A program made the translations under genes and the position numbers. From Yoonia sp. I 8.24 (GTDB lineage: Bacteria; Pseudomonadota; Alphaproteobacteria; Rhodobacterales; Rhodobacteraceae): a DNA stretch of 64,000 bases. The notes beneath the pieces are model-generated. The model was not told the DNA's origin. It saw nothing but the letters and a program-made list of their open reading frames with translations, and did not search any database. The stretch covers positions 186,001 through 250,000 of the forward strand of contig NZ_JACXGQ010000003.1 of the NCBI RefSeq assembly GCF_022096995.1. The letters run 5' to 3'. Below, one piece after another: positions 28,270 to 35,750 of this stretch (position 1 is the stretch's first letter; the number at the start of each line of letters is the position of its first letter).

Positions 28270-28740
28270 ATGACGATTGCTTATCAATCCTACGATGAAA
28301 AGACGGTTGCGAACCTGCGTGCAGGTGGTGCTGATGCCTATGGGCACGCGCCCGAGAGGGTGATTTCCGCGGGATCCGGCACGCCTTGTCGCTGTTGCTT
28401 GAACAATGTGCCCAAAGGGGCGGAAATGTTGATTTGCGCAGCGCGCCCGTTTCCGAATCTACATCCCTATGCAGAAACGGGTCCGATATTTCTTTGCGCA
28501 GATGATTGCACACCGTTCTCGGGCAACATGACGCCTCCAATCTTGCGCAATTCTTCCCAGTTTTTGTTGAAAGGATATTGTGCGGATCACCGTATTATCT
28601 ATGGCACCGGGCAGATCACCAAAGCTTCGGCAGTTGCACAATATGCCAAAGACTTGTTTGATCGTCCCGAGGTCGCATTTGTTGATATCCGCTCGGCCTC
28701 AAACAACTGTTTCTTAACAAGGATCATCCGGGGCATATGA
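28270..28740 (+). CDS. DUF1203-domain protein
   Basis: A 156-residue soluble protein of the DUF1203 family: a cysteine-rich PCRCCLNNVPKGAEML segment, a GPIFLC strand, then VAFVDIRSASNNCFLTRI at the C-terminus. ATG 28270 is preferred because AAAAAGGAA lies upstream; the earlier ATG at 28252 overlaps that site. Its stop overlaps xdhC (ATGA), so it is coupled to the molybdenum-hydroxylase accessory gene. Biochemical role unknown. Confidence 0.8.
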   Translation: MTIAYQSYDEKTVANLRAGGADAYGHAPERVISAGSGTPCRCCLNNVPKGAEMLICAARPFPNLHPYAETGPIFLCADDCTPFSGNMTPPILRNSSQFLLKGYCADHRIIYGTGQITKASAVAQYAKDLFDRPEVAFVDIRSASNNCFLTRIIRGI

Positions 28741-29711
28741 CACAGACGATAACTGATTTGCCAAAACTTGCGCTTGCATGGCACCGCGCCGGTCGTGGGG
28801 TGGCAATTGCGACGGTCGTACAGACATGGGGATCGGCACCGCGCCCGGTTGGCAGCCAATTGGTGATCGATGCGGACGGCGCGATGGAAGGTTCCGTTTC
28901 GGGAGGCTGCGTTGAAGGCGCGGTCATTCTCGAAAGCCAAGAGGCGATCATCGACGGGCAACCCCGGGTGCTGACGTTCGGGGTCAGCGATGATGATGCT
29001 TTTGCCGTCGGGCTGGCCTGCGGCGGTGAAATCCGCGTTTTGGTTGAACCTGTCGGTACGGCGCTGCCGATTGATTTGCTTGAGCGTTTGGTCACATTGC
29101 GCAACGAATCCGAGCCTGTCGCCTATGTGACAGACCTTGAAACGCCGGGGCCAAGGTTAGTCGGCCTGCCACATTATGCAGATCGGTTCAGGCTTGATCG
29201 GTCGGGCATGGAAGAGGACGGGCGGACATTTGTTGCCATCCATAACCCGCCACTGCGTCTGGTGATTGTGGGGGCGGTGCATATCGCGCAGCCGCTTGCC
29301 GCAATGGCGCGCAGCTGCGGTTACCAACCGATCGTCGTTGACCCACGCGCGGCTTTTGCCACCGATAAACGGTTCCCAGAAACCACGCTGATTGACGATT
29401 GGCCCGACGCCGCTTTGCGTGCATTAAATCTGGATCGGCGCACTGCGGTCGTGACTTTGTCACATGACCCAAAGCTAGACGACCCTGCCTTAATCACCGC
29501 GCTTGATAGCGATGCGTTTTATATTGGCAGCCTTGGATCAAAACGGACCCATGCAAAACGCGTGGTGCGGTTGCTTGAAGCCGGCTTTTCAGAGGTGCAA
29601 ATTGCGCGTATCCATGGGCCTGTCGGGCTTGATCTGGGCGGGCGGCAACCGGCTGAAATTGCGGTCAGTATCATGGCCCAGGTCACCCAAATACTGCGCA
29701 AATCTGACTGA
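28737..29711 (+). CDS. xdhC: XdhC/CoxI-family molybdenum cofactor maturation protein
   Basis: A 324-residue protein with an N-terminal XdhC segment (TWGSAPRPVGSQ...GSVSGGCVEGAV) and a C-terminal NAD(P)-binding-like half ending GPVGLDLGGRQPAEIAVSI. XdhC/CoxI proteins bind molybdenum cofactor, promote its sulfuration and insert it into xanthine-dehydrogenase-type enzymes. The two downstream genes encode small and medium subunits of such an enzyme, but the Mo-binding large subunit is missing. Confidence 0.92.
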   Translation: MTQTITDLPKLALAWHRAGRGVAIATVVQTWGSAPRPVGSQLVIDADGAMEGSVSGGCVEGAVILESQEAIIDGQPRVLTFGVSDDDAFAVGLACGGEIRVLVEPVGTALPIDLLERLVTLRNESEPVAYVTDLETPGPRLVGLPHYADRFRLDRSGMEEDGRTFVAIHNPPLRLVIVGAVHIAQPLAAMARSCGYQPIVVDPRAAFATDKRFPETTLIDDWPDAALRALNLDRRTAVVTLSHDPKLDDPALITALDSDAFYIGSLGSKRTHAKRVVRLLEAGFSEVQIARIHGPVGLDLGGRQPAEIAVSIMAQVTQILRKSD

Positions 29712-29777
29712 TTGCTTACCTAGGGCGGCAGGCCTACCATGCCGCATATCGAAGGCAGTTCCGTGACGGAGGAAACG

Positions 29778-30263
29778 ATGACACAAATCTCTATGGTCGT
29801 GAATGGCACAGCCATGACCGGCGATGTTGCGGACCAGACATTGCTCGTTGACTTTCTGCGCGATGATTTGCGTCTGACAGGCACCCATGTTGGCTGCGAT
29901 ACATCGCAATGCGGTGCCTGTTTGGTGCATGTGAATGGGCTTGCGGTGAAGTCTTGCACGATGTTCGCGCGCGAAGCACAGGATGCAGAGGTTGCAACTA
30001 TCGAAGGCCAAGCCATGGCGGATGGCCAATTGAATGCAATCCAGCAGGCTTTCCAGACGCACCACGGGTTGCAATGCGGCTTTTGTACGCCAGGGATGAT
30101 CATGGCGACGGCTGCTTTGTTGCAAGACAATCCAAAACCGACCGAAGACCAAATTCGCAACTATCTTGAAGGCAATTTTTGTCGCTGCACGGGCTACCAC
30201 AATATCGTCAGAGCGGTATTTGCGGCCTCTGGCCAAGACGTTTCGCTGATCGCGGCAGAATAG
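29778..30263 (+). CDS. coxS: (2Fe-2S) small subunit of a CO-dehydrogenase/xanthine-dehydrogenase-type enzyme
   Basis: A 161-residue two-cluster ferredoxin subunit. N-terminal plant-type cluster [15 protein letters not shown] plus a later Cys, and C-terminal cluster CGFCTPGM and [12 protein letters not shown] 29778 has GGAGG upstream; the longer frame from 29739 runs through it. It passes electrons from the Mo site to FAD. It is followed 9 bases later by the FAD subunit, and the large subunit usually encoded beside it is absent. Confidence 0.93.
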   Translation: MTQISMVVNGTAMTGDVADQTLLVDFLRDDLRLTGTHVGCDTSQCGACLVHVNGLAVKSCTMFAREAQDAEVATIEGQAMADGQLNAIQQAFQTHHGLQCGFCTPGMIMATAALLQDNPKPTEDQIRNYLEGNFCRCTGYHNIVRAVFAASGQDVSLIAAE

Positions 30264-30272
30264 GGGCACAGA

Positions 30273-31058
30273 ATGTATCCATTTGAAATCACATCGCCTT
30301 TGACGATCGCCGCCGCAGTTGAGGCGCTTGAAAACGAAGAGGCGCAACCGCTTGCAGGGGGGCAGACGTTGATTCCGACGCTGAAGGCGCGGTTGGCCAT
30401 GCCCGAAGTGCTGGTCAGCTTGACAGGAATTAAAGAACTGCAATCAATCGCGGTGCGTGATGGGCAGCTTTGTGTTGGTGCGGGCGTAACCCATGCCAAT
30501 CTGGCCAAGCAAACAGCGCAATATCCGGCACTTGCCGCGCTCGCGGCGGATATCGGTGATCCAGCGGTGCGTAACCGCGGCACAATCGGCGGGTCGCTTG
30601 CCAATAATGACCCCGCAGCCTGCTACCCGGCGGCTGCACTCGCGTCCGGCGCGACCATCGTGACCAACGCGCGCACGATTGCGGCGGATGACTATTTCGT
30701 CGGGATGTTTGAAACCGCGCTTGATGAGGGCGAAATTATCACCGAAGTCCGCTTTCCGTTGCCACAGGCCGCGCATTACGCGAAATTCGCACAGCCCGCA
30801 TCGCGCTTTGCGCTTGTGGGTGTCTTTGTCGCGCGGTTTGCAGATGGTGTGCGGGTCGCCGTGACCGGGGCGTCAGAGGAAGGGGTGTTTCGCTGGACCG
30901 ACGCCGAAGGGGCACTTTCGCAAGCGTTTTCGGCGCAGGCATTAGACGGGCTAACGGTCCCGGCAGAAGATATGATGGATGATATCCACGGCACCCCGGA
31001 TTACCGCGCGCATCTAGTCGCTGTATTGACGAAACGTGCCGTTGTTGCGGCGGGTTAG
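30273..31058 (+). CDS. coxM: FAD-binding medium subunit (CoxM-like)
   Basis: A 261-residue subunit with both FAD motifs: AGGQTLIPTL and TIGGSLANNDPAAC. C-terminal CO_deh_flav_C domain present. Together with CoxS it would deliver electrons from a molybdopterin subunit to the quinone pool or another acceptor. The stop overlaps by 4 bases with the convergent effector-like gene, so no room remains for coxL downstream. Confidence 0.92.
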   Translation: MYPFEITSPLTIAAAVEALENEEAQPLAGGQTLIPTLKARLAMPEVLVSLTGIKELQSIAVRDGQLCVGAGVTHANLAKQTAQYPALAALAADIGDPAVRNRGTIGGSLANNDPAACYPAAALASGATIVTNARTIAADDYFVGMFETALDEGEIITEVRFPLPQAAHYAKFAQPASRFALVGVFVARFADGVRVAVTGASEEGVFRWTDAEGALSQAFSAQALDGLTVPAEDMMDDIHGTPDYRAHLVAVLTKRAVVAAG

Positions 31059-32026
31059 TCGGAAAAGTTAAACGTCAACGACGTCGCCGCGCCGTCGATT
31101 GTGACATCGCCGAAGCTTTTCAAATCCATCTCATGGTAATGATCTTTCAGCAGATACCCGACCGCGCGCCCGTTGGGGGTGCCTAAAAGGGCGGCAAACG
31201 CATCCGTATCGGCCGCATAAGTTTCGGTCACGGCTTCTTCGCGCGAGAAGGACACATTGTCGGGCAGGATATGCTGTACTGTCAAAATCGTACTTGAATT
31301 CGATACGGCCATGCGTGTGATCGTACCTAGCGCCCGTTTCTTGGCGGCCTTGCGCGCGCGATGCGTACTAGAAAATTCAAAGAATTTCTTGGGTGTATCG
31401 GCGTCTACGGCGGCTCCCCATTGGTTCCAAAAGATTTCAGAGTTGTTTAAGTGTGGGCCTTCGGCGGCGCGGTTTGGGTCGCGGGCGGCATAGTTCGTGG
31501 CCGTTTCGATAGAGGCGTTCGCGACATCGTAGCCATTTTGATAAGCGGTCTCGTGGCTGTCGCCGCCCTTTGTACCGATACTGTAGCGATGATCGCCGCG
31601 CTGGTCCTGAATCACACGTGTGGTATAACTCTCATCAAATAGTGCGGCGTTATCTTCGCCTGTTGTCGCCGGTGTTTCATCATTCTTGCGTTGCTGGAGC
31701 TGCGCCATAAGCGCCTGACCACGCACAAGATTTTCAACATAACAGGCCTGCGTCGCGTTAAATATTGCGTCTGCGGTCCATGTTTCGCGGGGGCCACCAA
31801 GACGCGACCGAATGGCCATGCCGACGGGTGAGCCGCTGACGTTATCATAATCTTGCGGCACGGTTTTCACGCGCTGAGCAACGTGATCATCTGCCATTGT
31901 CTGCAACGCTGCCAATTGCTGAACCTGTGGCGATTGATTGGCGGCTGGTGCCAATGCATGGGTTTGCACGCGGGGTGCAGGACGTTGCGCGCGCGGCGAT
32001 TGGGCTTTGGAGGCAGAGCTGAACAT
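31055..32026 (-). CDS. Protein with eCIS-effector-like N-terminal leader, unknown C-terminus
   Basis: About 323 residues (ATG 32026; a frame from 32077 is longer). A basic, Pro/Gln-rich, disordered N-terminus is followed by NQSPQVQQLAALQTMADDH. This closely resembles the NSPQV-QL-ALQ-MAD segment that recurs in front of DUF4157 and other proteins linked to extracellular contractile injection systems. The next ~230 residues look like a compact soluble domain with no motif I recognise. There is no signal peptide. Neighbours (coxM, infC) are unrelated, and no immunity-like gene is adjacent. I infer an orphan secreted effector; the domain's activity is unknown. Confidence 0.55.
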   Translation of the reverse strand: MFSSASKAQSPRAQRPAPRVQTHALAPAANQSPQVQQLAALQTMADDHVAQRVKTVPQDYDNVSGSPVGMAIRSRLGGPRETWTADAIFNATQACYVENLVRGQALMAQLQQRKNDETPATTGEDNAALFDESYTTRVIQDQRGDHRYSIGTKGGDSHETAYQNGYDVANASIETATNYAARDPNRAAEGPHLNNSEIFWNQWGAAVDADTPKKFFEFSSTHRARKAAKKRALGTITRMAVSNSSTILTVQHILPDNVSFSREEAVTETYAADTDAFAALLGTPNGRAVGYLLKDHYHEMDLKSFGDVTIDGAATSLTFNFSD

Positions 32027-32136
32027 GCGCGATTTTAGGCATGGCGCCCACAAGCGATCAAGTGCGCGGACGCACATAAGAAAACGCGCGCCTTTCGCAA
32101 AGCACGCGTTTCAATCTAAATGCTGCCAATGCAGTC

Positions 32137-32682
32137 TTACTTCGGCAATGGGCCGATCAGCATGACCATTTGGCGACCTTCCATCTTAGGAAAGTTCTCA
32201 ACGCGGCCAGCGTCTTTGGTGTCTTCTGCGACGCGCTCAAGCAGCTTGCGACCCAATTCTTGGTGCGCCATTTCACGGCCCCGAAAACGCAGCGTGATCT
32301 TCACCTTGTCGCCATTGTCCAAGAACTTGAAAACGTTCCGCATTTTCACATCGTAGTCGTTGTTATCCGTGTTGGGACGGAATTTCACTTCTTTGATTTC
32401 GATGATCTTTTGCTTCTTACGGGCCTCAGCTTCTTTCTTCTGAGTCTCGTATTTGAATTTGCCATAGTCCATGATCTTGCAGACTGGTGGTGTCGCATTT
32501 GGCGAGATTTCCACCAGGTCGAGCCCAACATCATCAGCCATCGCCATGGCGCGCTGTGGGGTAACAACGCCCACGTTTTCGCCCTCCGCGCCGATCAGGC
32601 GGATTTCGCTTGCGCGAATGCGGTCGTTGATCCGTGGCCCGGTGTCACGTTGTGGAGGGGCGTTATGCGGTCTGCGTGCTAT
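32137..32682 (-). CDS. infC: Translation initiation factor IF-3 with ATA start codon
   Basis: A 181-residue IF-3. The conserved N-terminal block ([17 protein letters not shown]) lies upstream of the first in-frame GTG (32574). The frame continues back to a stop just before base 32691 without any ATG, GTG or TTG. The only sensible start is ATA at 32680-32682, with AAAGGA 8 bases upstream. IF-3 genes classically use rare starts (AUU in E. coli), so that IF-3 represses its own translation. C-terminal motifs [12 protein letters not shown] and [15 protein letters not shown] are normal. Confidence 0.93.
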   Translation of the reverse strand: MARRPHNAPPQRDTGPRINDRIRASEIRLIGAEGENVGVVTPQRAMAMADDVGLDLVEISPNATPPVCKIMDYGKFKYETQKKEAEARKKQKIIEIKEVKFRPNTDNNDYDVKMRNVFKFLDNGDKVKITLRFRGREMAHQELGRKLLERVAEDTKDAGRVENFPKMEGRQMVMLIGPLPK

Positions 32683-32872
32683 GGTCTTTATCCTTTAATT
32701 GTTCCGTCTAGGTGATCTGCAAAGTAAACTGTGACGCTGCGGTCTTCAACCCGCAAAACTGTGCCTATCCCATAGTTTATGGCCTGTTTTTGCTTCACCT
32801 TGTGTGTATCATCTGACATATCCGCATTAAGGGCCCCCGAGGTTCGCAAATTTGATCTGAAAGGACATTAAA

Positions 32873-33634
32873 ATGAGAGCGATTGCAATTTTGGTCATCG
32901 TGGCCGTACTTGGATTTTTTGGCTATCAATACGCGGCCAATGGCCGTGGACCCGCAGAAGCCGTCGGCGTTTTGACTGGCGCGACCGCACAAGCTGAAGC
33001 CGCCGCTGCTGCTGCCGCTGAACTGGAAGAAGCCGCTGCTGCGGAAGCTGAAGCCGCCGCTGCTGCTGCCGCTGAACTGGAAGAAGCCGCTGCTGCTGAA
33101 GCCGAAGCCGCTGCTGCTGCTGCCGCTGAACTGGAAGAAGCCGCTGCTGCCGAGGCAGAAGCCGCCGCTGCTGCTGCCGCTGAACTGGAAGAAGCCGCTG
33201 CTGAAGAAGCCGAAGCCGCTGCTGCTGCTGCCGCTGAACTGGAAGAAGCCGCTGCTGCTGAAGCCGAAGCTGCCGCTGCTGCTGCCGCTGAACTGGAAGC
33301 TGCCGCTGCTGCCGAGGCAGAAGCCGCCGCTGCTGCTGCCGCTGAACTGGAAGCCGCCGCTGCTGCCGAAGCAGAAGCCGCTGAAGCTGAAGCCACCGAG
33401 GTTGCAGTAGATGCAGTAGAGGAAGTTGTCGAAGAGGCGATGGAAGAGGCATCCGTTGCTGACCTACTGACAACAGACGGCTTTGATGCGGATAAAGTGA
33501 TGGAACTGGTTGATGGGTCCGACCTGTCCGTTATCCAAAAGACAACCATCACCACTGCGCTGGACGCCGCTAAGGACAACCCAGAGCTTCTGGAAGCAGC
33601 GCTTGACCAGCTTAAGGGCATGTTGGGCATGTAA
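32873..33634 (+). CDS. Membrane-anchored Ala/Glu-rich helical-repeat protein
   Basis: A 253-residue protein. Residues 1-22 form an N-terminal membrane anchor or signal. Residues 40-165 are seven copies of an 18-residue unit, EAEAAAAAAAELEEAAAA. A further acidic helix follows, then a globular C-terminal domain of about 65 residues that begins around residue 195 and ends in a Leu-rich amphipathic helix. Eighteen residues are exactly five alpha-helical turns, so each repeat presents the same face. The design is like the periplasm-spanning domain II of TolA, but acidic where TolA is basic. AAAGGAC precedes the ATG. Function unknown. Confidence 0.8.
   Translation: MRAIAILVIVAVLGFFGYQYAANGRGPAEAVGVLTGATAQAEAAAAAAAELEEAAAAEAEAAAAAAAELEEAAAAEAEAAAAAAAELEEAAAAEAEAAAAAAAELEEAAAEEAEAAAAAAAELEEAAAAEAEAAAAAAAELEAAAAAEAEAAAAAAAELEAAAAAEAEAAEAEATEVAVDAVEEVVEEAMEEASVADLLTTDGFDADKVMELVDGSDLSVIQKTTITTALDAAKDNPELLEAALDQLKGMLGM
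32990..33367 (+). repeat. Seven 54-bp in-frame tandem repeats
   Basis: Seven in-frame 54-bp units encode residues 40-165 of the Ala/Glu-rich protein. Units 1-5 share ELEE and units 6-7 have ELEA; synonymous differences (GCC/GCT/GCA) show the copies are not freshly duplicated. Copy number is expected to vary between strains by slippage. Confidence 0.9.
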
Positions 33635-33654
33635 GCCTAACAGCACCACCAATC

Positions 33655-33691
33655 AAAAAGGGCCGCGTCATTTCTGACGCGGCCCTTTTTT
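33655..33691. terminator. Bidirectional intrinsic terminator
   Basis: An 11-bp perfect stem (GGGCCGCGTCA / TGACGCGGCCC) with a TTTC loop, flanked by five A and six T. It serves both the helical-repeat gene (+) and the convergent fpr gene (-). Confidence 0.9.
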
Positions 33692-33708
33692 CATTCTTTG
33701 TGAAGGCA

Positions 33709-34557
33709 TTAGCCGACAAAGGCTTTCTCGATGACGAACTCACCTGGCTCAGAATTGGCGCCTTCTTTCAGACCTGCTTTTTCCATCAGCGCTTTGATAT
33801 CAAGGTTAAATGCAAGCGAGCCACAGACCATCGCGCGGTCCGTGGCGGGATCAAGCGCAGGCACACCGAGATCGGCAAAGAGTTCACCGTTTTCGATCAA
33901 TGTGGTGATGCGGCCCATCTTGGGGCTCTCTTCCCGTGTCGTGGTTGGGTAGTATTTGATTTTCTTCCAGAACCCGTCGCCGATCACTTCGTTCAGTAAC
34001 TCGTCTGATTTCAACCCTTCGATCAAATCGCGGCCATAGGTCAGTTCGGCCACTTCGCGGCAGGTATGGGTCATGATGATTTCATCATAATCTTCATAGG
34101 TTTGTGGTTCGCGCAACAGGCTGGCAAACGGTGCAAATCCAGTGCCTGTGGCAAAGAAATACATCCGCTTGCCGGGCAATACCGCATCATGCACCAATGT
34201 GCCGACAGGTTTGGGTTTCAAAATAATCTGATCGCCGACCTTAAGGTGCTGCAACTTCGATGTCAGCGGGCCGTCTTGGACTTTGATAGAGTAGAACTCC
34301 ATTTCCTCGTCCCAAGATGGGGAGGCAATGGAATAGGCGCGCAACAACGGGCGTTGTTTGCCTGTTTCTGGGTTGGGATCGCCCATCAACCCGATCATCA
34401 CGAATTCACCAGACCGAAAACGCAGCGAAGCGGGCCGGGTGGTGCGGAATGAAAACAAAGTATCGGTATAGTGTTTGACGTCCGTCACTGTCTGCGCATC
34501 AGGCAAGACGGGCACGGCTTTTGCTGTATTTTCGGTCACGGGTTTTTGCTCGGTCAT
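33709..34557 (-). CDS. fpr: Ferredoxin/flavodoxin--NADP+ reductase
   Basis: A 282-residue FAD enzyme with RAYSIASP (FAD), GTGFAPFASLLREP (NADP ribityl/pyrophosphate region), and MVCGSLAFN near the C-terminus. It is of the bacterial class with an extended Phe/Val-rich C-terminal tail (FVIEKAFVG). It is the last gene of the sulfur-assimilation strand. Its likely job is to supply reduced ferredoxin to the CysI sulfite reductase, since no cysJ is present. It lies about 70 bases past DUF934. Confidence 0.93.
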   Translation of the reverse strand: MTEQKPVTENTAKAVPVLPDAQTVTDVKHYTDTLFSFRTTRPASLRFRSGEFVMIGLMGDPNPETGKQRPLLRAYSIASPSWDEEMEFYSIKVQDGPLTSKLQHLKVGDQIILKPKPVGTLVHDAVLPGKRMYFFATGTGFAPFASLLREPQTYEDYDEIIMTHTCREVAELTYGRDLIEGLKSDELLNEVIGDGFWKKIKYYPTTTREESPKMGRITTLIENGELFADLGVPALDPATDRAMVCGSLAFNLDIKALMEKAGLKEGANSEPGEFVIEKAFVG

Positions 34558-34626
34558 AATGAATATTGGCGACCCTGATAGGGCCGCCCTCCGGTGTAGT
34601 CGTTGATTTGGATCAGGGGAAGGGGC

Positions 34627-35034
34627 TTAGCCGCGCATCCGAGCCTGATAGTTGTGATTTTGCCAATCCGCACGGAAAAGCCATTGGTCTTCTGGCTGGC
34701 GGGTGGCTAGCGCGTCGTCAATTTCAACCTCGTCAAAACCGGACCGGCGCGCCATGGCGTATTGGTCGGCAATAACGTGGCCTTTGGCGCGCAAGCGCCC
34801 TTGATATCCTGCACGGCGCAGCATTGCAGCTAAGGTAAAGCCACGACCATCCGCGAAGGATGGAAAATCAATACGGATCATCGGTGCGTTGGTCAACTGT
34901 GCCAATGTTTCGGGGGCGGTATCTGATGCAAGATCAATGCAGTAGTCGCCATTGGCCGGGGCATCATCGCGCGCGATAAATCCACCTGTCCAATCGTCAG
35001 TAGCAAACCCATTATCTGTTACAATCACGCTCAT
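34627..35034 (-). CDS. DUF934 protein of sulfite-reduction operons
   Basis: A 135-residue soluble protein with the DUF934 core (RIDFPSFADGRGFTLAAMLRRAGYQGRLRAKG). The family is consistently encoded between cysH and other sulfite-reduction genes in proteobacteria, and is annotated only as probably involved in sulfite reduction. Its start overlaps the cysH stop by 4 bases. Confidence 0.9.
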   Translation of the reverse strand: MSVIVTDNGFATDDWTGGFIARDDAPANGDYCIDLASDTAPETLAQLTNAPMIRIDFPSFADGRGFTLAAMLRRAGYQGRLRAKGHVIADQYAMARRSGFDEVEIDDALATRQPEDQWLFRADWQNHNYQARMRG

Positions 35035-35750
35035 GCTGCTTTTCCTCCGCGGATCATTTTACCATTTTCAAAATGAATGCCGCATTCTTCTTTTTCAGTG
35101 TCACGCCAGCGTCCGGCGCGTGGATCTTCGCCTGCGCTAACCCGGCTGGTGCAAGGCATGCAGCCAATCGATGGGTAGCCTTGGGCAACCAGCGGGTGCC
35201 GGGGCAGGTTGTGGTCGTCCATATAGGCCCGAAGGTCTTCGGGACCCCAGTTTGCCAAAGGGTTGATCTTGATCTTGGCCGCGTCTTTTTCAAACAGCGG
35301 CAGCGTTGCGCGTTGGCCGTTCTGATAACGCTTGCGCCCGGTAATCCAGCCGTCAAATTCTTTCAACGCTTCCGCCAAAGGACGCGTTTTGCGTAAGTCA
35401 CAACACGCGTCTGTATCGGCCTGATGCAGCAACCCATCGACATCTTCAATCAGAACCGCGTCACGCGCAGGGGTGATGATACGCACATCTGTCAGGCCAA
35501 GTTTTTCCGCGACATCTTTTTGATATTGCAGCGTTTCTGGGAACAGCATTTCGGTGTCCAGAAAAATCACGGTGGTAGCCGGATTGATCTGCGCGATCAT
35601 GTGCAACAATACAATGCTTTCGGCGCCAAAGGATGACACCATCGCGACCTTGCCCAATTGCACATCGTCCAACGCATGGCGCAGCACTGTTTGTGCGTCA
35701 CTATCGCGGTGCAGCAGGTTCCGACGTTCGGCGAATTCCTTAAGCGGCAT
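35031..35750 (-). CDS. cysH: Adenylyl-sulfate (APS/PAPS) reductase
   Basis: About 239 residues. It carries the Cys pairs CC and CxxC (ACCDLRK and GCMPCT) that bind a [4Fe-4S] cluster, plus the catalytic ECGIH at the C-terminus. These Cys pairs mark the APS-reducing subtype and not the cluster-less E. coli PAPS reductase. ATG 35750 gives MPLKEFAERR and overlaps the cysI stop by 11 bases, which implies coupling. Confidence 0.94.
   Translation of the reverse strand: MPLKEFAERRNLLHRDSDAQTVLRHALDDVQLGKVAMVSSFGAESIVLLHMIAQINPATTVIFLDTEMLFPETLQYQKDVAEKLGLTDVRIITPARDAVLIEDVDGLLHQADTDACCDLRKTRPLAEALKEFDGWITGRKRYQNGQRATLPLFEKDAAKIKINPLANWGPEDLRAYMDDHNLPRHPLVAQGYPSIGCMPCTSRVSAGEDPRAGRWRDTEKEECGIHFENGKMIRGGKAA

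Noticed and set aside
32990..33367. Regular 54-bp periodicity, possibly CRISPR-like
   Set aside because: The units are contiguous and coding, with no unique spacers, so this is a protein-coding tandem repeat.
32926..33630. Long open frames on the minus strand across the Ala/Glu repeat region
   Set aside because: GCx-rich tandem repeats keep every frame open; the plus frame has a ribosome binding site, signal anchor and terminator, the minus frames do not.
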